Shown one piece after another: positions 33,596 through 41,935 of a stretch of 52,286 bases of DNA. Every line of letters starts with the position of its first letter. Positions within the stretch are counted from its first letter, which is position 1. A program made the position numbers and the translations under genes. Source of the stretch: CAYVUM01 sp964619055 (GTDB lineage Bacteria; Pseudomonadota; Alphaproteobacteria; Rhodospirillales; Defluviicoccaceae); the NCBI GenBank assembly GCA_964619055.1, contig CAZUDB010000020.1, forward strand, positions 1 to 52,286, given 5' to 3'. The notes under the pieces are model-generated. The model was given only the letters and a program-made list of their open reading frames with translations. It did no database searches and was not told where the DNA came from.

Positions 33596-34180
33596 TTAAG
33601 ACGCAGCAGGCAGACTGTGGGTCATCCGCAGGATCGCCAACCTGGCGGCACCATAAAGCCGCTCATCGATGAGTGCGTAGCCAGACGGCAATGAAAGCGG
33701 TTCCTGCGCGGCCACCTCGACAACGACGACCGCTCCCGACGCAAGCCAACCGCGGCAAGCGAGGCCCGCAAGCGCCGGCACGGTCAAACCCTGGTTATAG
33801 GGCGCATCGAGAAATGCGGCCGTAACGGGAGCGGGTACCGACCGTGGCGGCACCGCGAGCCGACTGGCATTGAGCCGAAGGCAAACAATCCTGGATGCCT
33901 CCCCCATCTCCGCCGCCGCACGTTGGACGGCCTGAAGGACCAATGCGTTGGTATCCACGAACGTGGCATGCGCTGCCCCCCGAGATAGGGCCTCCAGGCC
34001 CCAGGCACCCGTGCCGGCAAACAGGTCAACGATCGCAATGCCCTCAAATCCGGGCCAGTCGACACCGTGATCAAGAATGTTGAACACAGCTTCCCGAACC
34101 CGGTCGGCGGTCGGCCGCAGCCCGGCGGCCGACGCCAACCGAAGTCGCCGACCGCCATGGCGCCCGCCGATGATCCTCAC
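33596..34180 (-). CDS. rsmD: 16S rRNA (guanine(966)-N(2))-methyltransferase RsmD
   Basis: This 194-residue SAM-dependent enzyme methylates G966 of 16S rRNA. It begins MRIIGGRHGGRRLRLASAAG, then LRPTADRVREAVFNIL, the SAM loop VDLFAGTGAWGLEALSRGA (residues 51-69), FVDTNALVLQAVQRAA, and the catalytic region FLDAPYNQGL (DAPY 125-128). RsmD normally has DPPY or NPPY; here the first proline is alanine. I chose the GTG at 34180 because its GTGA overlaps the stop of the upstream pseudouridine synthase gene and the residues before it are unrelated to the family. Coupled operon with that gene. Confidence 0.92.
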   Translation of the reverse strand: MRIIGGRHGGRRLRLASAAGLRPTADRVREAVFNILDHGVDWPGFEGIAIVDLFAGTGAWGLEALSRGAAHATFVDTNALVLQAVQRAAAEMGEASRIVCLRLNASRLAVPPRSVPAPVTAAFLDAPYNQGLTVPALAGLACRGWLASGAVVVVEVAAQEPLSLPSGYALIDERLYGAARLAILRMTHSLPAAS

Positions 34181-34932
34181 CCGGCGAGATCCGGGCCAAG
34201 CTGTTCCCGCAGGACCTTGCGGGACACCTCTTGAACCTGCCCCGAGCCCAATTGGCCCAATTGGAAAGGACCGAACCCGGTCCTGATCAGGCGATTGACA
34301 GTCAATCCTAAAGGTTCCAACACTCGCCGCACCTCGCGGTTTTTGCCCTCCTTGATCGCCACGGTCAGCCAAACGTTGTCGCCTTTTCGCGAGTCGACCC
34401 GTGCGTTTACCGGGCCGTAGTTGACGTCATCGACCTTGACGCCCTTGGACAGACGCGCCAGAGCCTCATCGTCAGCGTATCCGTAGGCGCGCACGCGGTA
34501 GCGTCGGGTCCACGCCGTAGCAGGAAGCTCAAGGCGACGTGCGAGCGCGCCTGAGGTGGTGAGCAAGAGCAACCCCTCGGAAGTTAGGTCGAGCCGGCCC
34601 ACGGAGACCACTCGGCCAAGCTCCTTCGGAAGGGCAGCAAACACAGTCGGTCGGCCCTCCGGATCGCGGTGACTTGTGATCAATCCTACCGGCTTATGGT
34701 AGCGCCAGAGCCGCACCGTCGGCTGGGTCGACAGGGCGATGCCATCGACCGTCACGATGTCGGCGGGCATCACAAGCACGGCAGGCGTGGTAAGGATCAC
34801 GCCATTGACGGCAACTCGGCCTTCACCGATCCGACGCTCCGCTTCCCGTCTTGAGCACAGCCCGGCCGTGGCAATCCGTTTTGCGATGCGCTCGCCGCTC
34901 GCGGGCACAGGTTCGGCTTTTGATCCAGGCAT
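34177..34932 (-). CDS. rRNA pseudouridine synthase (RluB/RsuA family)
   Basis: This protein of about 251 residues has an S4 RNA-binding domain (ERIAKRIATAGLCSRREAER, then RIGEGRVAVNG) and a RsuA/RluB-type catalytic domain. The catalytic aspartate D115 is in VVSVGRLDLTSEGLLLLT, and KEGKNREVRRVLEPLGLTV is the family's C-terminal signature. It converts specific uridines to pseudouridine in rRNA, probably 23S U2605 if RluB-like. The start is uncertain: ATG 34932 gives a short basic lead-in to the S4 domain, while ATG 34950 is also possible. The open frame further upstream (to 35220) has unlikely composition. Its TGA overlaps the GTG of rsmD by the GTGA motif, so the two are translationally coupled. 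Confidence 0.9.
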   Translation of the reverse strand: MPGSKAEPVPASGERIAKRIATAGLCSRREAERRIGEGRVAVNGVILTTPAVLVMPADIVTVDGIALSTQPTVRLWRYHKPVGLITSHRDPEGRPTVFAALPKELGRVVSVGRLDLTSEGLLLLTTSGALARRLELPATAWTRRYRVRAYGYADDEALARLSKGVKVDDVNYGPVNARVDSRKGDNVWLTVAIKEGKNREVRRVLEPLGLTVNRLIRTGFGPFQLGQLGSGQVQEVSRKVLREQLGPDLAG

Positions 34933-35032
34933 GGCCGGCACGCTACACATCCCCATTCCGCAGGGCAATGGGTGGGTGTGGGCCCGCGCCGGATCGGCGG
35001 CGGGCAGGACCAATGCTCGGGTCACGGAGCGA

Positions 35033-35434
35033 TCAGATGAGAATATCGAGGCTCGGAGTCTTAGCGGCGCTTGGGGCCGGCGCGCTGCCGGGCAGGTCCA
35101 GCGCCTGCTGTTCGGAGGCGGGGCTCGGGGTGCTCGGGCTGGACGTGCCAAAGTCGTTTTGAGCGGCATCGGCCTTGAGCTCGCCGGACAATCGGACCTT
35201 GTCGACAACCCCAAGATCATCGTCCACCTCGTCTTGGCGAGGCTGGCCTGGTAACGGTTCGCGCCTTTGGTCGGCCTTCTCGGCCTTGTCTGCTTCCTTC
35301 ACGGCTTTCTGCACATCGATGACGAATTTCTTCTGGGCCTCGGCCGCACGTTGCGACAAGATCAGGGCCGCCGTCCCCGCAAGTTGGACGCGGCCCTCAC
35401 TTCCCTGACCCGTCGATACGTTGGACTCAATCAC
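35033..35434 (-). CDS. hypothetical protein, disordered C-terminal half
   Basis: This protein of about 133 residues starts at GTG 35434, with GGAG eight bases upstream. The first half (VQLAGTAALILSQRAAEAQK, then KFVIDVQKAVKEADKAEK) looks helical and amphipathic. The second half is rich in Pro, Ser, Ala, Asp and Glu and is probably unfolded. No signal peptide, membrane segment or known domain is visible. It is upstream of and in the same direction as the pseudouridine synthase gene. The strong Shine-Dalgarno is the main support for the gene. I do not recognise it. Confidence 0.55.
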   Translation of the reverse strand: MIESNVSTGQGSEGRVQLAGTAALILSQRAAEAQKKFVIDVQKAVKEADKAEKADQRREPLPGQPRQDEVDDDLGVVDKVRLSGELKADAAQNDFGTSSPSTPSPASEQQALDLPGSAPAPSAAKTPSLDILI

Positions 35435-35544
35435 GGCTCGTCTCCAGGGTGGCCGGCCATCGACCACGGACCCCACCTCAGCGCAACCCGCAATAAGGGT
35501 TTCGGGCGATAATTGCAATTTTCTATAGTTTTGTGAGGCGATGC

Positions 35545-35575
35545 AACCTAAAAGTTTTGTTGCGAAATGTAGGTT
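35545..35575. repeat. small inverted repeat in AT-rich gap
   Basis: AACCTA (35545-35550) and TAGGTT (35570-35575) form an inverted repeat with a 19-base spacer, with GCAAC/GTTGC (35543-35547 and 35559-35563) overlapping it. It lies in an AT-richer gap between two minus-strand hypothetical genes. It could be an operator or a weak hairpin; there is no T-tract. Confidence 0.25.
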
Positions 35576-35632
35576 ATTTCAGGTTGTTTACGTTGGAGTT
35601 GCTCCGAACTTAGTACCTCTGCCGAGGTTGAC

Positions 35633-36112
35633 TTAGCCGTCCTCCGGACTGACGGACGGATGCACCGGTCCAAGCATCGCGCCCGTCACAATCCGGACTG
35701 CCCGAAATGACCGAACCATGTCATCGACTGCAGACTCTTCCCAGTCGATCCGCCCTTTCCCGCGCAGAATGTTTGTCCAGATCTCGGGCATCACCGGCGC
35801 CAATCGCTCCGGAGCGTGAATACCACGTCCCTCGAATCCGAGCGCATGGAGGTTGGACTGCGCCAAGCGAACGCAAATCTGCTCCCTGAGATGAGCCAAG
35901 CGCTGATCCATCCGCTCCGACTGAATAGCCAACCCCTGCAAAACGGCGAGGCTCTCGGCCCGATTTCGTAATGGGTTGTGGTGCTCCAAGCGCAGCCGCT
36001 CGTACGCAGCCTTAAGGCGTTCCGCATCTGCAGCCCACTCTCGCCCCTGCTGTGACGCCAGCACGCTCATCACGAGCGGGTGTCCCCGTTGCCAAAGCCA
36101 AAACGGCGTCAT
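35633..36112 (-). CDS. hypothetical helical protein
   Basis: This protein of about 159 residues (ATG 36112; GTG 36139 is an alternative) is mostly helical. FWLWQRGHPLVMSVLASQQG at the start is aromatic, then WAADAERLKAAYERLRLEHH and SERMDQRLAHLREQICVRLA are coiled-coil-like. The C-terminal part reads NILRGKGRIDWEESAVDDMV. No signal peptide or recognised domain is present. Neither start has a convincing Shine-Dalgarno. It is divergent from the small conserved protein at 36286. I do not recognise it. Confidence 0.5.
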   Translation of the reverse strand: MTPFWLWQRGHPLVMSVLASQQGREWAADAERLKAAYERLRLEHHNPLRNRAESLAVLQGLAIQSERMDQRLAHLREQICVRLAQSNLHALGFEGRGIHAPERLAPVMPEIWTNILRGKGRIDWEESAVDDMVRSFRAVRIVTGAMLGPVHPSVSPEDG

Positions 36113-36285
36113 GTCAGAGGAACTGATCCGGCCGTTCACGGAACGCAGCGCGCTCGGTCGAACGGGTTGCCTCGCCGTAGTCGCATGAGTAGTGTTCGTC
36201 CGTACGATATACCAATCACCGGCTGGTCAATCGCCGGTACGCTTCGTGTTTGTGTTCCCCGCCGCACCGAAAAGGAAATGCGCCC

Positions 36286-36573
36286 ATGAGCGATCATTCG
36301 ACCCACATTTTTGCCGACGGCATCACGAGCGTCCGCCTCGCCAACGGTGTCGTTCGCGTGAACTTCGGTTCCCTGGATGCCGACAACAAGTTGCAGCCCG
36401 CCGGCATGCTGATCCTGCCCGTGGCCCAATTCCATCGGACCGTGCAAAACCTTGCTAACGCCGTCAACGACTTGGTGGCCAAGGCAAAAGATGCCCAGGC
36501 GCAGCAAGGGCAAGTTCAGGAAGCCGCGGTGGAGGCCGATGCCGGCTCATCCGATGGTGGTACAACGCACTGA
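36286..36573 (+). CDS. small conserved hypothetical protein
   Basis: This 95-residue protein resembles small alphaproteobacterial proteins beginning MSDHSTHIFADGITSVRLAN and GVVRVNFGSLDADNKLQPAG, followed by a helical segment FHRTVQNLANAVNDLVAKAK and a Gln/Glu-rich tail. It has a compact beta-rich N-terminal half and no cysteine, signal or membrane part. AGGA about nine bases before ATG 36286 supports this start rather than the longer frame beginning at 36250. Function unknown; it stands alone between divergent and convergent neighbours. Confidence 0.7.
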   Translation: MSDHSTHIFADGITSVRLANGVVRVNFGSLDADNKLQPAGMLILPVAQFHRTVQNLANAVNDLVAKAKDAQAQQGQVQEAAVEADAGSSDGGTTH

Positions 36574-36649
36574 GTGTTGTCGTACTCATGACGATCCTGG
36601 CTGGCCGTCCGCGGTCGACCGAATGGAGGTTTTTCTAACGTGAACAGGC

Positions 36650-37495
36650 TCACACGTCGCTTGAGACATCCTCGGCCTCGTCGCGAGCCCTAGCCGCATT
36701 GCGTTTGACCTGGGTCGAATACCACTGGCAAATCCCTCGCTTGCTCGACCGGATGAACGCGATCATCTCCCGCGTCTCGGTGGATGCGGGTGTTTGCTCG
36801 AGCGCGTCGAGGGACTGAAACAAGGGGCGTTCGGAACGAAAGATCTCCCGGAACGCGCGGTCCAGATCAGCCAGCGTGTCGCGGCTAAAACCGGCGCGGC
36901 GCAAGCCCACCTTGTTCAGCGTACGTACCGTGTTGGATTGATCCACAAGTGCGAACGGAACCACATCCTTTCCAAGCGCGGTCAACCCTCGAACCATTAC
37001 CAGCCGGCCAATGCGGACAAACTGGTGCACCACGCAATTCCCGGAAATGAAGGTACGATCGCCGATCTCAACATGGCCAGCGATCAGCGCGCCATTGACC
37101 AGAATCACATGGTCGCCGAGCCGACAGTCGTGTGCGACATGGCTCGAGCCCATCAGATAGCAATTGTTTCCGATGATTGTCTCGGCGCCCGACGTCATGG
37201 CGCGGTGGAGGCTGGCGTACTCACGCACCGTGTTGCCGTCCCCAAGCACAACGCGGCTGTCGCAACGCTCCCAGCTTACCACCTGAGGCTCGCCGCCGAC
37301 CTGAGCCGCAAACCCGATCCGGTTGTGGCGGCCCATGACGGTATGACGACCGACAAAAGCATGCGGACCGATCTCGCAGCCGTCGCCGATGGTCACATCG
37401 TCCTCTACGATGGCGCCGAGGCCGATGCGTACCCTGGAGCCAAGCCGAACCCGTTCACCGACGAATGCGCTCGGATGAATGTCGAGCGTGCTCAC
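36650..37495 (-). CDS. LpxA-like acyl-[ACP]--UDP-N-acetylglucosamine O-acyltransferase
   Basis: This 281-residue left-handed beta-helix protein has hexapeptide repeats through residues 5-190 (IHPSAFVGERVRLGSRVRIG, CEIGPHAFVGRHTVMGRHNR). The LpxA signature VREYASLHRAM and the catalytic histidine H122 in SSHVAHDCRLGDHVIL are present, then a helical C-terminal domain with TLNKVGLRRAGFSRDTLADL. LpxA adds a 3-hydroxyacyl chain to UDP-GlcNAc in lipid A synthesis. Here the gene is not in the usual lpxD-fabZ-lpxA-lpxB cluster, so it may be a second, divergent copy. The GTG at 37495 has GGGAGG five bases upstream. It follows the rhodanese gene by 56 bp in the same direction. Confidence 0.85.
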   Translation of the reverse strand: MSTLDIHPSAFVGERVRLGSRVRIGLGAIVEDDVTIGDGCEIGPHAFVGRHTVMGRHNRIGFAAQVGGEPQVVSWERCDSRVVLGDGNTVREYASLHRAMTSGAETIIGNNCYLMGSSHVAHDCRLGDHVILVNGALIAGHVEIGDRTFISGNCVVHQFVRIGRLVMVRGLTALGKDVVPFALVDQSNTVRTLNKVGLRRAGFSRDTLADLDRAFREIFRSERPLFQSLDALEQTPASTETREMIAFIRSSKRGICQWYSTQVKRNAARARDEAEDVSSDV

Positions 37496-37551
37496 CGCAC
37501 CCTCCCTAGTTTTACCCGATTCCGTTGGCGGAGTGTCCAACGGCCCATGGG

Positions 37552-37986
37552 TCAGGCGCCGGTCTCGGTAGGATAACGGCGGCGACGCCAACCGTGAAAG
37601 CCGCCCTTGATGACGGAAACGTTGTTGAACTTGGCCTCTCGCAGTGCCCGCGCCCCCCGTGCGGCCCGCAATTCGCCCGTGCAATGAACGAAAACAGGGT
37701 GGTCCTTGAACGCCGCCAAGTCTTCGTCCCGCGACATCAAGCGGGATTTCAAGTCCGCAAGCGGAACATTGACGGCACCCGGAATATGGCCGCCGCGTCC
37801 AGCGTATTCGCTCGGGGTTCGCACGTCCAAGACGACCACGTCCTCGCCCGAATCGAGGCGTCTTTTCAGATCGTCGGAGCTAACGAAGGGAGACCGTGCC
37901 TGCCAGCGCGGCATGTAGCGGTAGAAAAACGCAGCCGCCATGACCAGGACAAAGGTCCAGACCGTGGTGTCGTCCCATTCCGTCAT
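37552..37986 (-). CDS. membrane-anchored rhodanese domain protein
   Basis: This 144-residue protein has one N-terminal membrane helix (VWTFVLVMAAAFFYRYM, residues 9-25) and a single rhodanese domain: VVVLDVRTPSEYAGRGGHIP, GAVNVPLADLK, and the active loop VHCTGELRAARGAR with the nucleophile cysteine C102. It may transfer sulfane sulfur or act in cyanide/sulfide detoxification at the membrane. The loop length fits sulfurtransferases rather than Cdc25-like phosphatases. ATG 37986 precedes the membrane helix. It is divergent from trmFO (56 bp) and upstream of the LpxA-like gene in the same direction. Confidence 0.88.
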   Translation of the reverse strand: MTEWDDTTVWTFVLVMAAAFFYRYMPRWQARSPFVSSDDLKRRLDSGEDVVVLDVRTPSEYAGRGGHIPGAVNVPLADLKSRLMSRDEDLAAFKDHPVFVHCTGELRAARGARALREAKFNNVSVIKGGFHGWRRRRYPTETGA

Positions 37987-38042
37987 CGCCCGCGTCGATT
38001 GCCTCCGTTGCAACAGTTCGAGCGCTACTTTACGTCAGGAGC

Positions 38043-39479
38043 ATGAGTACACAATACGAAGCTACCACTAACCGCCAACGCGTGACCGCGCCCGTTCACA
38101 TTGTCGGCGGCGGACTGGCCGGCTGCGAAGCGGCCTGGCAGCTGGCCCGGGCGGGCGTGCCCGTTATCATTCATGAGATGCGCCCGACCCGCACAACGCC
38201 GGCGCATCAGACGGCAGGCCTGGCGGAACTCGTATGCTCAAACTCGTTTCGGTCCGACGATGCGTATGCGAGCGCCATCGGCTTGCTGCATCACGAGATG
38301 CGTTGTCTCGGTTCACTCATTTTGCGTGCGGCCGATGACCATCGGGTACCGGCGGGGTCAGCCCTTGCCGTGGATCGCTTAGGCTTCAGCGCAGCAGTCG
38401 ATGCCGCACTCGCCGCCGAGCCCTTGGTTGAAATTCGCCGTGAAGAGGTCGCAGGCCTGCCACCCGAAACATGGAACAGCACGATTGTGGCGACAGGGCC
38501 GCTGACCTCACCGGCCTTGGCTGAGGCACTGCGCGACGCCACGGGTGAGGATGCGCTCGCATTCTTCGACGCCATCGCGCCGATTGTTCATCGGGAGTCC
38601 ATCGACTTCTCGAAAGCCTGGATGCAATCGCGCTACGACAAAGGGGACGGTGCCGACTACGTGAACTGTCCACTCAGCGAAACCCAGTACGACGCCTTCG
38701 TCGATGCCCTCCTCGCCGCCGAAGCCGTCGCGTTTAAGGAATGGGAGCGAAACACGCCCTATTTCGAAGGTTGCCTGCCGATCGAGGTGATGGCCGAGCG
38801 CGGACGCAGGACGCTGACCTTCGGTCCCATGAAGCCGGTCGGCCTCCGCAATCCCCATGACGACAACCGGCGGCCTTTTGCCGTCGTCCAACTACGTCAG
38901 GATAATGCGCTCGGCACCCTGTTCAACATGGTCGGTTTCCAAACCAAACTCCGCCACGGCGACCAGGTGAGGATCTTCCGCACAATACCTGGTCTGGAAC
39001 GGGCGGAGTTTGTGCGGCTCGGCGGTATTCACCGTAACACGTTTGTCAACAGCCCGCGCCTGCTCGACCACACGCTCCGACTGAAAGCTCTGCCGCATCT
39101 GCGCTTGGCGGGACAAATCACCGGCTGTGAAGGCTATGTGGAAAGTGCGGCTATCGGCCTTTTAGCAGGGAGATTTGCCGCAGCCGAGCGTCGGGGCAAG
39201 GAGCCGCCCACCCTACCGCCGGCGACCACCGCCCTAGGCGCCCTGCTCAGTCACATTACCGGCGGTGCCGACGGCACAACCTTTCAGCCCATGAATGTCA
39301 ACTTCGGACTTTTCCCGCCCTTGGATGCGACGCCGGGCAAGCGAGGGCCACGAGGCGCGGATCGCAAGAAAGCGCTGGCCGCCCGCGGACAGGCGGATCT
39401 GCAGAACTGGATCAATCTGAAACCGGTGGACAGCGTTGGCGCCTTGATCGACGGTGATCCAACAGCGCTTGAGCGCTAA
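38043..39479 (+). CDS. trmFO: methylenetetrahydrofolate--tRNA-(uracil-5-)-methyltransferase TrmFO
   Basis: This 478-residue FAD enzyme makes ribothymidine at U54 of tRNA using methylenetetrahydrofolate. The N-terminal dinucleotide fold HIVGGGLAGCEAAWQLARAG, the HEMRPTRTTPAHQTAGLAEL block, VCSNSFRSDDAYASAIGLLH, KEWERNTPYFEGCLPIEVMA, RGRRTLTFGPMKPVGLRNPH and GCEGYVESAAIGLLAGRFAA match TrmFO/Gid along the whole length. The normal length is 435-480. The ATG at 38043 has AGGAG almost touching it, so a GTG about 40 bases further is conceivable, but the first is favoured by length. It ends with a 4-bp overlap with the convergent secreted-protein gene. Confidence 0.95.
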   Translation: MSTQYEATTNRQRVTAPVHIVGGGLAGCEAAWQLARAGVPVIIHEMRPTRTTPAHQTAGLAELVCSNSFRSDDAYASAIGLLHHEMRCLGSLILRAADDHRVPAGSALAVDRLGFSAAVDAALAAEPLVEIRREEVAGLPPETWNSTIVATGPLTSPALAEALRDATGEDALAFFDAIAPIVHRESIDFSKAWMQSRYDKGDGADYVNCPLSETQYDAFVDALLAAEAVAFKEWERNTPYFEGCLPIEVMAERGRRTLTFGPMKPVGLRNPHDDNRRPFAVVQLRQDNALGTLFNMVGFQTKLRHGDQVRIFRTIPGLERAEFVRLGGIHRNTFVNSPRLLDHTLRLKALPHLRLAGQITGCEGYVESAAIGLLAGRFAAAERRGKEPPTLPPATTALGALLSHITGGADGTTFQPMNVNFGLFPPLDATPGKRGPRGADRKKALAARGQADLQNWINLKPVDSVGALIDGDPTALER

Positions 39480-39985
39480 CGCGCTTTGGCTGCACCAAAT
39501 CCGCCGGCCGACGCACTGCAACGTGGAATGCCGTGATCGGTCAACCCATTAGCCTTCTCGGCGAGCGCCGGGAAGTCACCCGGGCCGGCGGCCAGAGCCT
39601 CATTAAACAGCTGCTTGTTCTGTTGGCAATAGCTTCCTCGGTTGACGCTAGCTCGTCGTGCGGCCTGGTTGGCCAAACGGGTTTTCAGCTTCTCAACCTC
39701 GCTCTTGCCGCGACCGCCATAGTCCTTGCGATAAAGCTCCTGCAAGAACCGCCCCTCGCTTTGCAGCTGACTGCGGTACTTGCGGTAGAACGATTTGTAA
39801 AGGCTCTTGTTGCCGCACTGTATCGCTCCGACCATCAGCTCAATCTGCAGGACACGGGCGTTGAGGGCACGCTCACCCTTGCCATCGACGCACCCCTTGA
39901 GGGCATCCGCACTGGTCGGAAGGAACAGCATAGCAACAGCGCACCCGGCGGCGATCAGCCATCCCTGACGACGGGCCATAGTCAT
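39476..39985 (-). CDS. secreted cysteine-containing hypothetical protein
   Basis: This 169-residue protein begins with an uncut signal peptide pattern (RQGWLIAAGCAVAMLFLPTS, cut near SADALKG). The mature part is helical and basic (YKSFYRKYRSQLQSEGRFLQ, VEKLKTRLANQAARRASVNR) and has four cysteines (in LKGCVDG, AIQCGNK, SYCQQ, PRCSAS), which can form two disulfides in the periplasm. I do not recognise the family. It overlaps trmFO tail to tail by 4 bp. ATG 39985 is used; an ATG two codons later is equally possible. Confidence 0.65.
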   Translation of the reverse strand: MTMARRQGWLIAAGCAVAMLFLPTSADALKGCVDGKGERALNARVLQIELMVGAIQCGNKSLYKSFYRKYRSQLQSEGRFLQELYRKDYGGRGKSEVEKLKTRLANQAARRASVNRGSYCQQNKQLFNEALAAGPGDFPALAEKANGLTDHGIPRCSASAGGFGAAKAR

Positions 39986-40094
39986 CGATTTTCACCCCGT
40001 TGGTTGCTCACGGCACGAATTATGTCACCGTAAGTCAGCAGGGTGGAGGCGGCAAGTCCGGAGCTAACGGCGATCACCGCGTAAACCCCATCGG

Positions 40095-41129
40095 CTACCC
40101 CTTAGTCTCTGCACCAGCGCGCGGGAAGCGACCGATAACCGGATAGCGGGGATCGGTATAGCCTGGTGTGGAGGGGTGGCCCGGTGCCACAAGCCGATCG
40201 AGAAACGCCTCGTCCTCGGCCGTGAACGGATAGTCCAAGGCCTTCACATAGGCCATCCACTGCGCGACCGTGCGCGGACCGGCGATGACGGATGCCACAG
40301 CCCGGTTGTTCAGCACCCAGTTGACGGCAAACTGCACGGCCGTGATCCCGCTCGTCTTGGCATGGGTTTCAATGGATTGGGCATGAGCGCGTGATTCAGC
40401 CCGGAATTCGGTCTCCATCATCCGCGGATCCTGGCGGCCCGCCCTGGTCGTCGGGTCCACGGCATCTCCCACACCGTACTTACCGGTCAGGACACCCCGT
40501 GCGAGCGGGCTGTAGGGCACAACGCCGATGCCGTAGTGGTGGCAGGCAGGGAGGATTTCTACCTCTGGCATGCGATTCATGGCGTTATAGTAAGGCTGGC
40601 AGGCCAGTGGCGGCGGAACGCCAAGTTCATGCGCGGAATGGACCAAGGTAACGATCTGCCAAGCGCTGTGATTGCTGATCCCCCAATACCGGATCTTGCC
40701 GGCCCGGATTAGGTCGCCCATAGCCACGACGGTCTCCGCGAATGGGGTGCCGCGATCCTGAACGTGAAGGTAGTAAAGATCGATGACGTCCAAGCTCAAG
40801 CGCCGCAAGCTCGCCTCGGCCGCACGTTGCAGCCAAAGCCGGCCCAAGCCGCGGGCGTTGGGATCGCGGCGACGAGCTGCAAACGGGTTACCGGCTTTGG
40901 TTGCGACCACCCACCAGTCCCTGTGGTCGGCAATTGCTCGACCGACCACACGCTCGGACTGACCGTGGCTGTAGACATCGGCCGTATCGACAAAGTTGAC
41001 ACCTGCGTCACGTGCGAGTCCGACGATCCGAACCGCCTCGCGCTGATCGGTACGATCACCGAACATCATCGTTCCGAGGCAGAGGGGCGAGACGTAAACG
41101 CCGCTCCGTCCCAGCCGCCGATACTCCAT
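40095..41129 (-). CDS. aldo/keto reductase
   Basis: This 344-residue NADPH-dependent reductase has the (beta/alpha)8 barrel. The first part is MEYRRLGRSGVYVSPLCLGT. The catalytic tetrad is in FVDTADVYSHG (Asp and Y53), VVATKAGNPF (K78) and IDLYYLHVQD (H122). The cofactor-binding end has VASVIAGPRTVAQWMAYVKA. It belongs to the yajO/tas-like bacterial AKR group; the substrate is unknown, with methylglyoxal or other carbonyls possible. AAGGA lies six bases before ATG 41129, better than the ATG two codons earlier. It is divergent from the ankyrin gene. Confidence 0.93.
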   Translation of the reverse strand: MEYRRLGRSGVYVSPLCLGTMMFGDRTDQREAVRIVGLARDAGVNFVDTADVYSHGQSERVVGRAIADHRDWWVVATKAGNPFAARRRDPNARGLGRLWLQRAAEASLRRLSLDVIDLYYLHVQDRGTPFAETVVAMGDLIRAGKIRYWGISNHSAWQIVTLVHSAHELGVPPPLACQPYYNAMNRMPEVEILPACHHYGIGVVPYSPLARGVLTGKYGVGDAVDPTTRAGRQDPRMMETEFRAESRAHAQSIETHAKTSGITAVQFAVNWVLNNRAVASVIAGPRTVAQWMAYVKALDYPFTAEDEAFLDRLVAPGHPSTPGYTDPRYPVIGRFPRAGAETKG

Positions 41130-41220
41130 GGTCATTCCTTCCCCAGGTCGGCTCGTCAACCGAGACCCGCTTGTTGGGTTTTGCTACTCTCTCGGAGTGG
41201 CAACGGCAACAGGAACCACC

Positions 41221-41880
41221 ATGATCTCTGGTCCTTCCCTCACCACCAACGGGCCCCGGCGCTCCTGGTGCGATCGTGTTGACATTTGGTGCCCCCGGTT
41301 AGCAATCGTCCTGACTGCAATAGTTCTGGGTGCTGCGCCTGCGTCGAGCCAGCCGGCCCCCCCCACCGCAAGTCCCGCGCAGGGCGACCTTGTTCCGGCG
41401 CCGGCACCCGCGGCAGTCGATCCGGATCGCGCCCTCATGTTCGATGCCACGCGCGACCTGTTCACGGCCGTCAGCGCCAACGATCTGGAAGGGGTGCAGG
41501 GCGCGATCAGCGCCGGCGCCGACTTGGAAGCACGCAACATATGGGGTATGACACCGATCGATGTAGCCGTCGACCGCAGCTACTATGACATCGCCCATTA
41601 TCTGCTTTCGATCCGCAACCAGGGCGCATCCGATGCACGTTCACCGACCGGTCCCGGCGGTGCAAGATCGCAAGCCTCGCCGCTATCGGTCCTGATACCA
41701 GGCGGCAGCGATGCGGCGCGGGCAGCGGCGGCAAAGGCGAGCCGCGAAGAACGCGCGCGGGCGCGATCAAGTCGGCGCGATGAGTATGCTTGGCCGCGAA
41801 ACCGCCCCAACCCCTTCAACCCTTCCGAGCCGGCTCCGGGCGCAATTCTGCCCATCGAACGGGTCGTCGAGGTTCCCTGA
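41221..41880 (+). CDS. secreted ankyrin-repeat protein
   Basis: This 219-residue protein has an N-terminal signal or signal anchor (LAIVLTAIVLGAAPASSQ, residues 29-45) and a Pro/Ala-rich linker. It has one to two ankyrin-like repeats (LFTAVSANDLEGVQGAISAG, then ADLEARNIWGMTPIDVAVDR and SYYDIAHYLLS) and an Arg/Pro-rich tail (RRDEYAWPRNRPNPFNPSEP). The repeat part is too short for a full ankyrin stack, so it may act as a small adaptor. AGGA seven bases before ATG 41221 is a good ribosome site. Function unknown; it stands alone with a convergent squalene/phytoene-synthase-like gene after it. Confidence 0.8.
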   Translation: MISGPSLTTNGPRRSWCDRVDIWCPRLAIVLTAIVLGAAPASSQPAPPTASPAQGDLVPAPAPAAVDPDRALMFDATRDLFTAVSANDLEGVQGAISAGADLEARNIWGMTPIDVAVDRSYYDIAHYLLSIRNQGASDARSPTGPGGARSQASPLSVLIPGGSDAARAAAAKASREERARARSSRRDEYAWPRNRPNPFNPSEPAPGAILPIERVVEVP

Positions 41881-41935
41881 ATAAGGCCTGTCGTTGCTGG
41901 GGTCCGATCTTCCCAATCGGTCGGAAAACCTGCGC

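Noticed and set aside
36641..36694. Tiny frame starting GTG after GGAGG
   Set aside because: Only 17 codons, highly basic, and inside the 3' end of the LpxA-like gene; likely chance.
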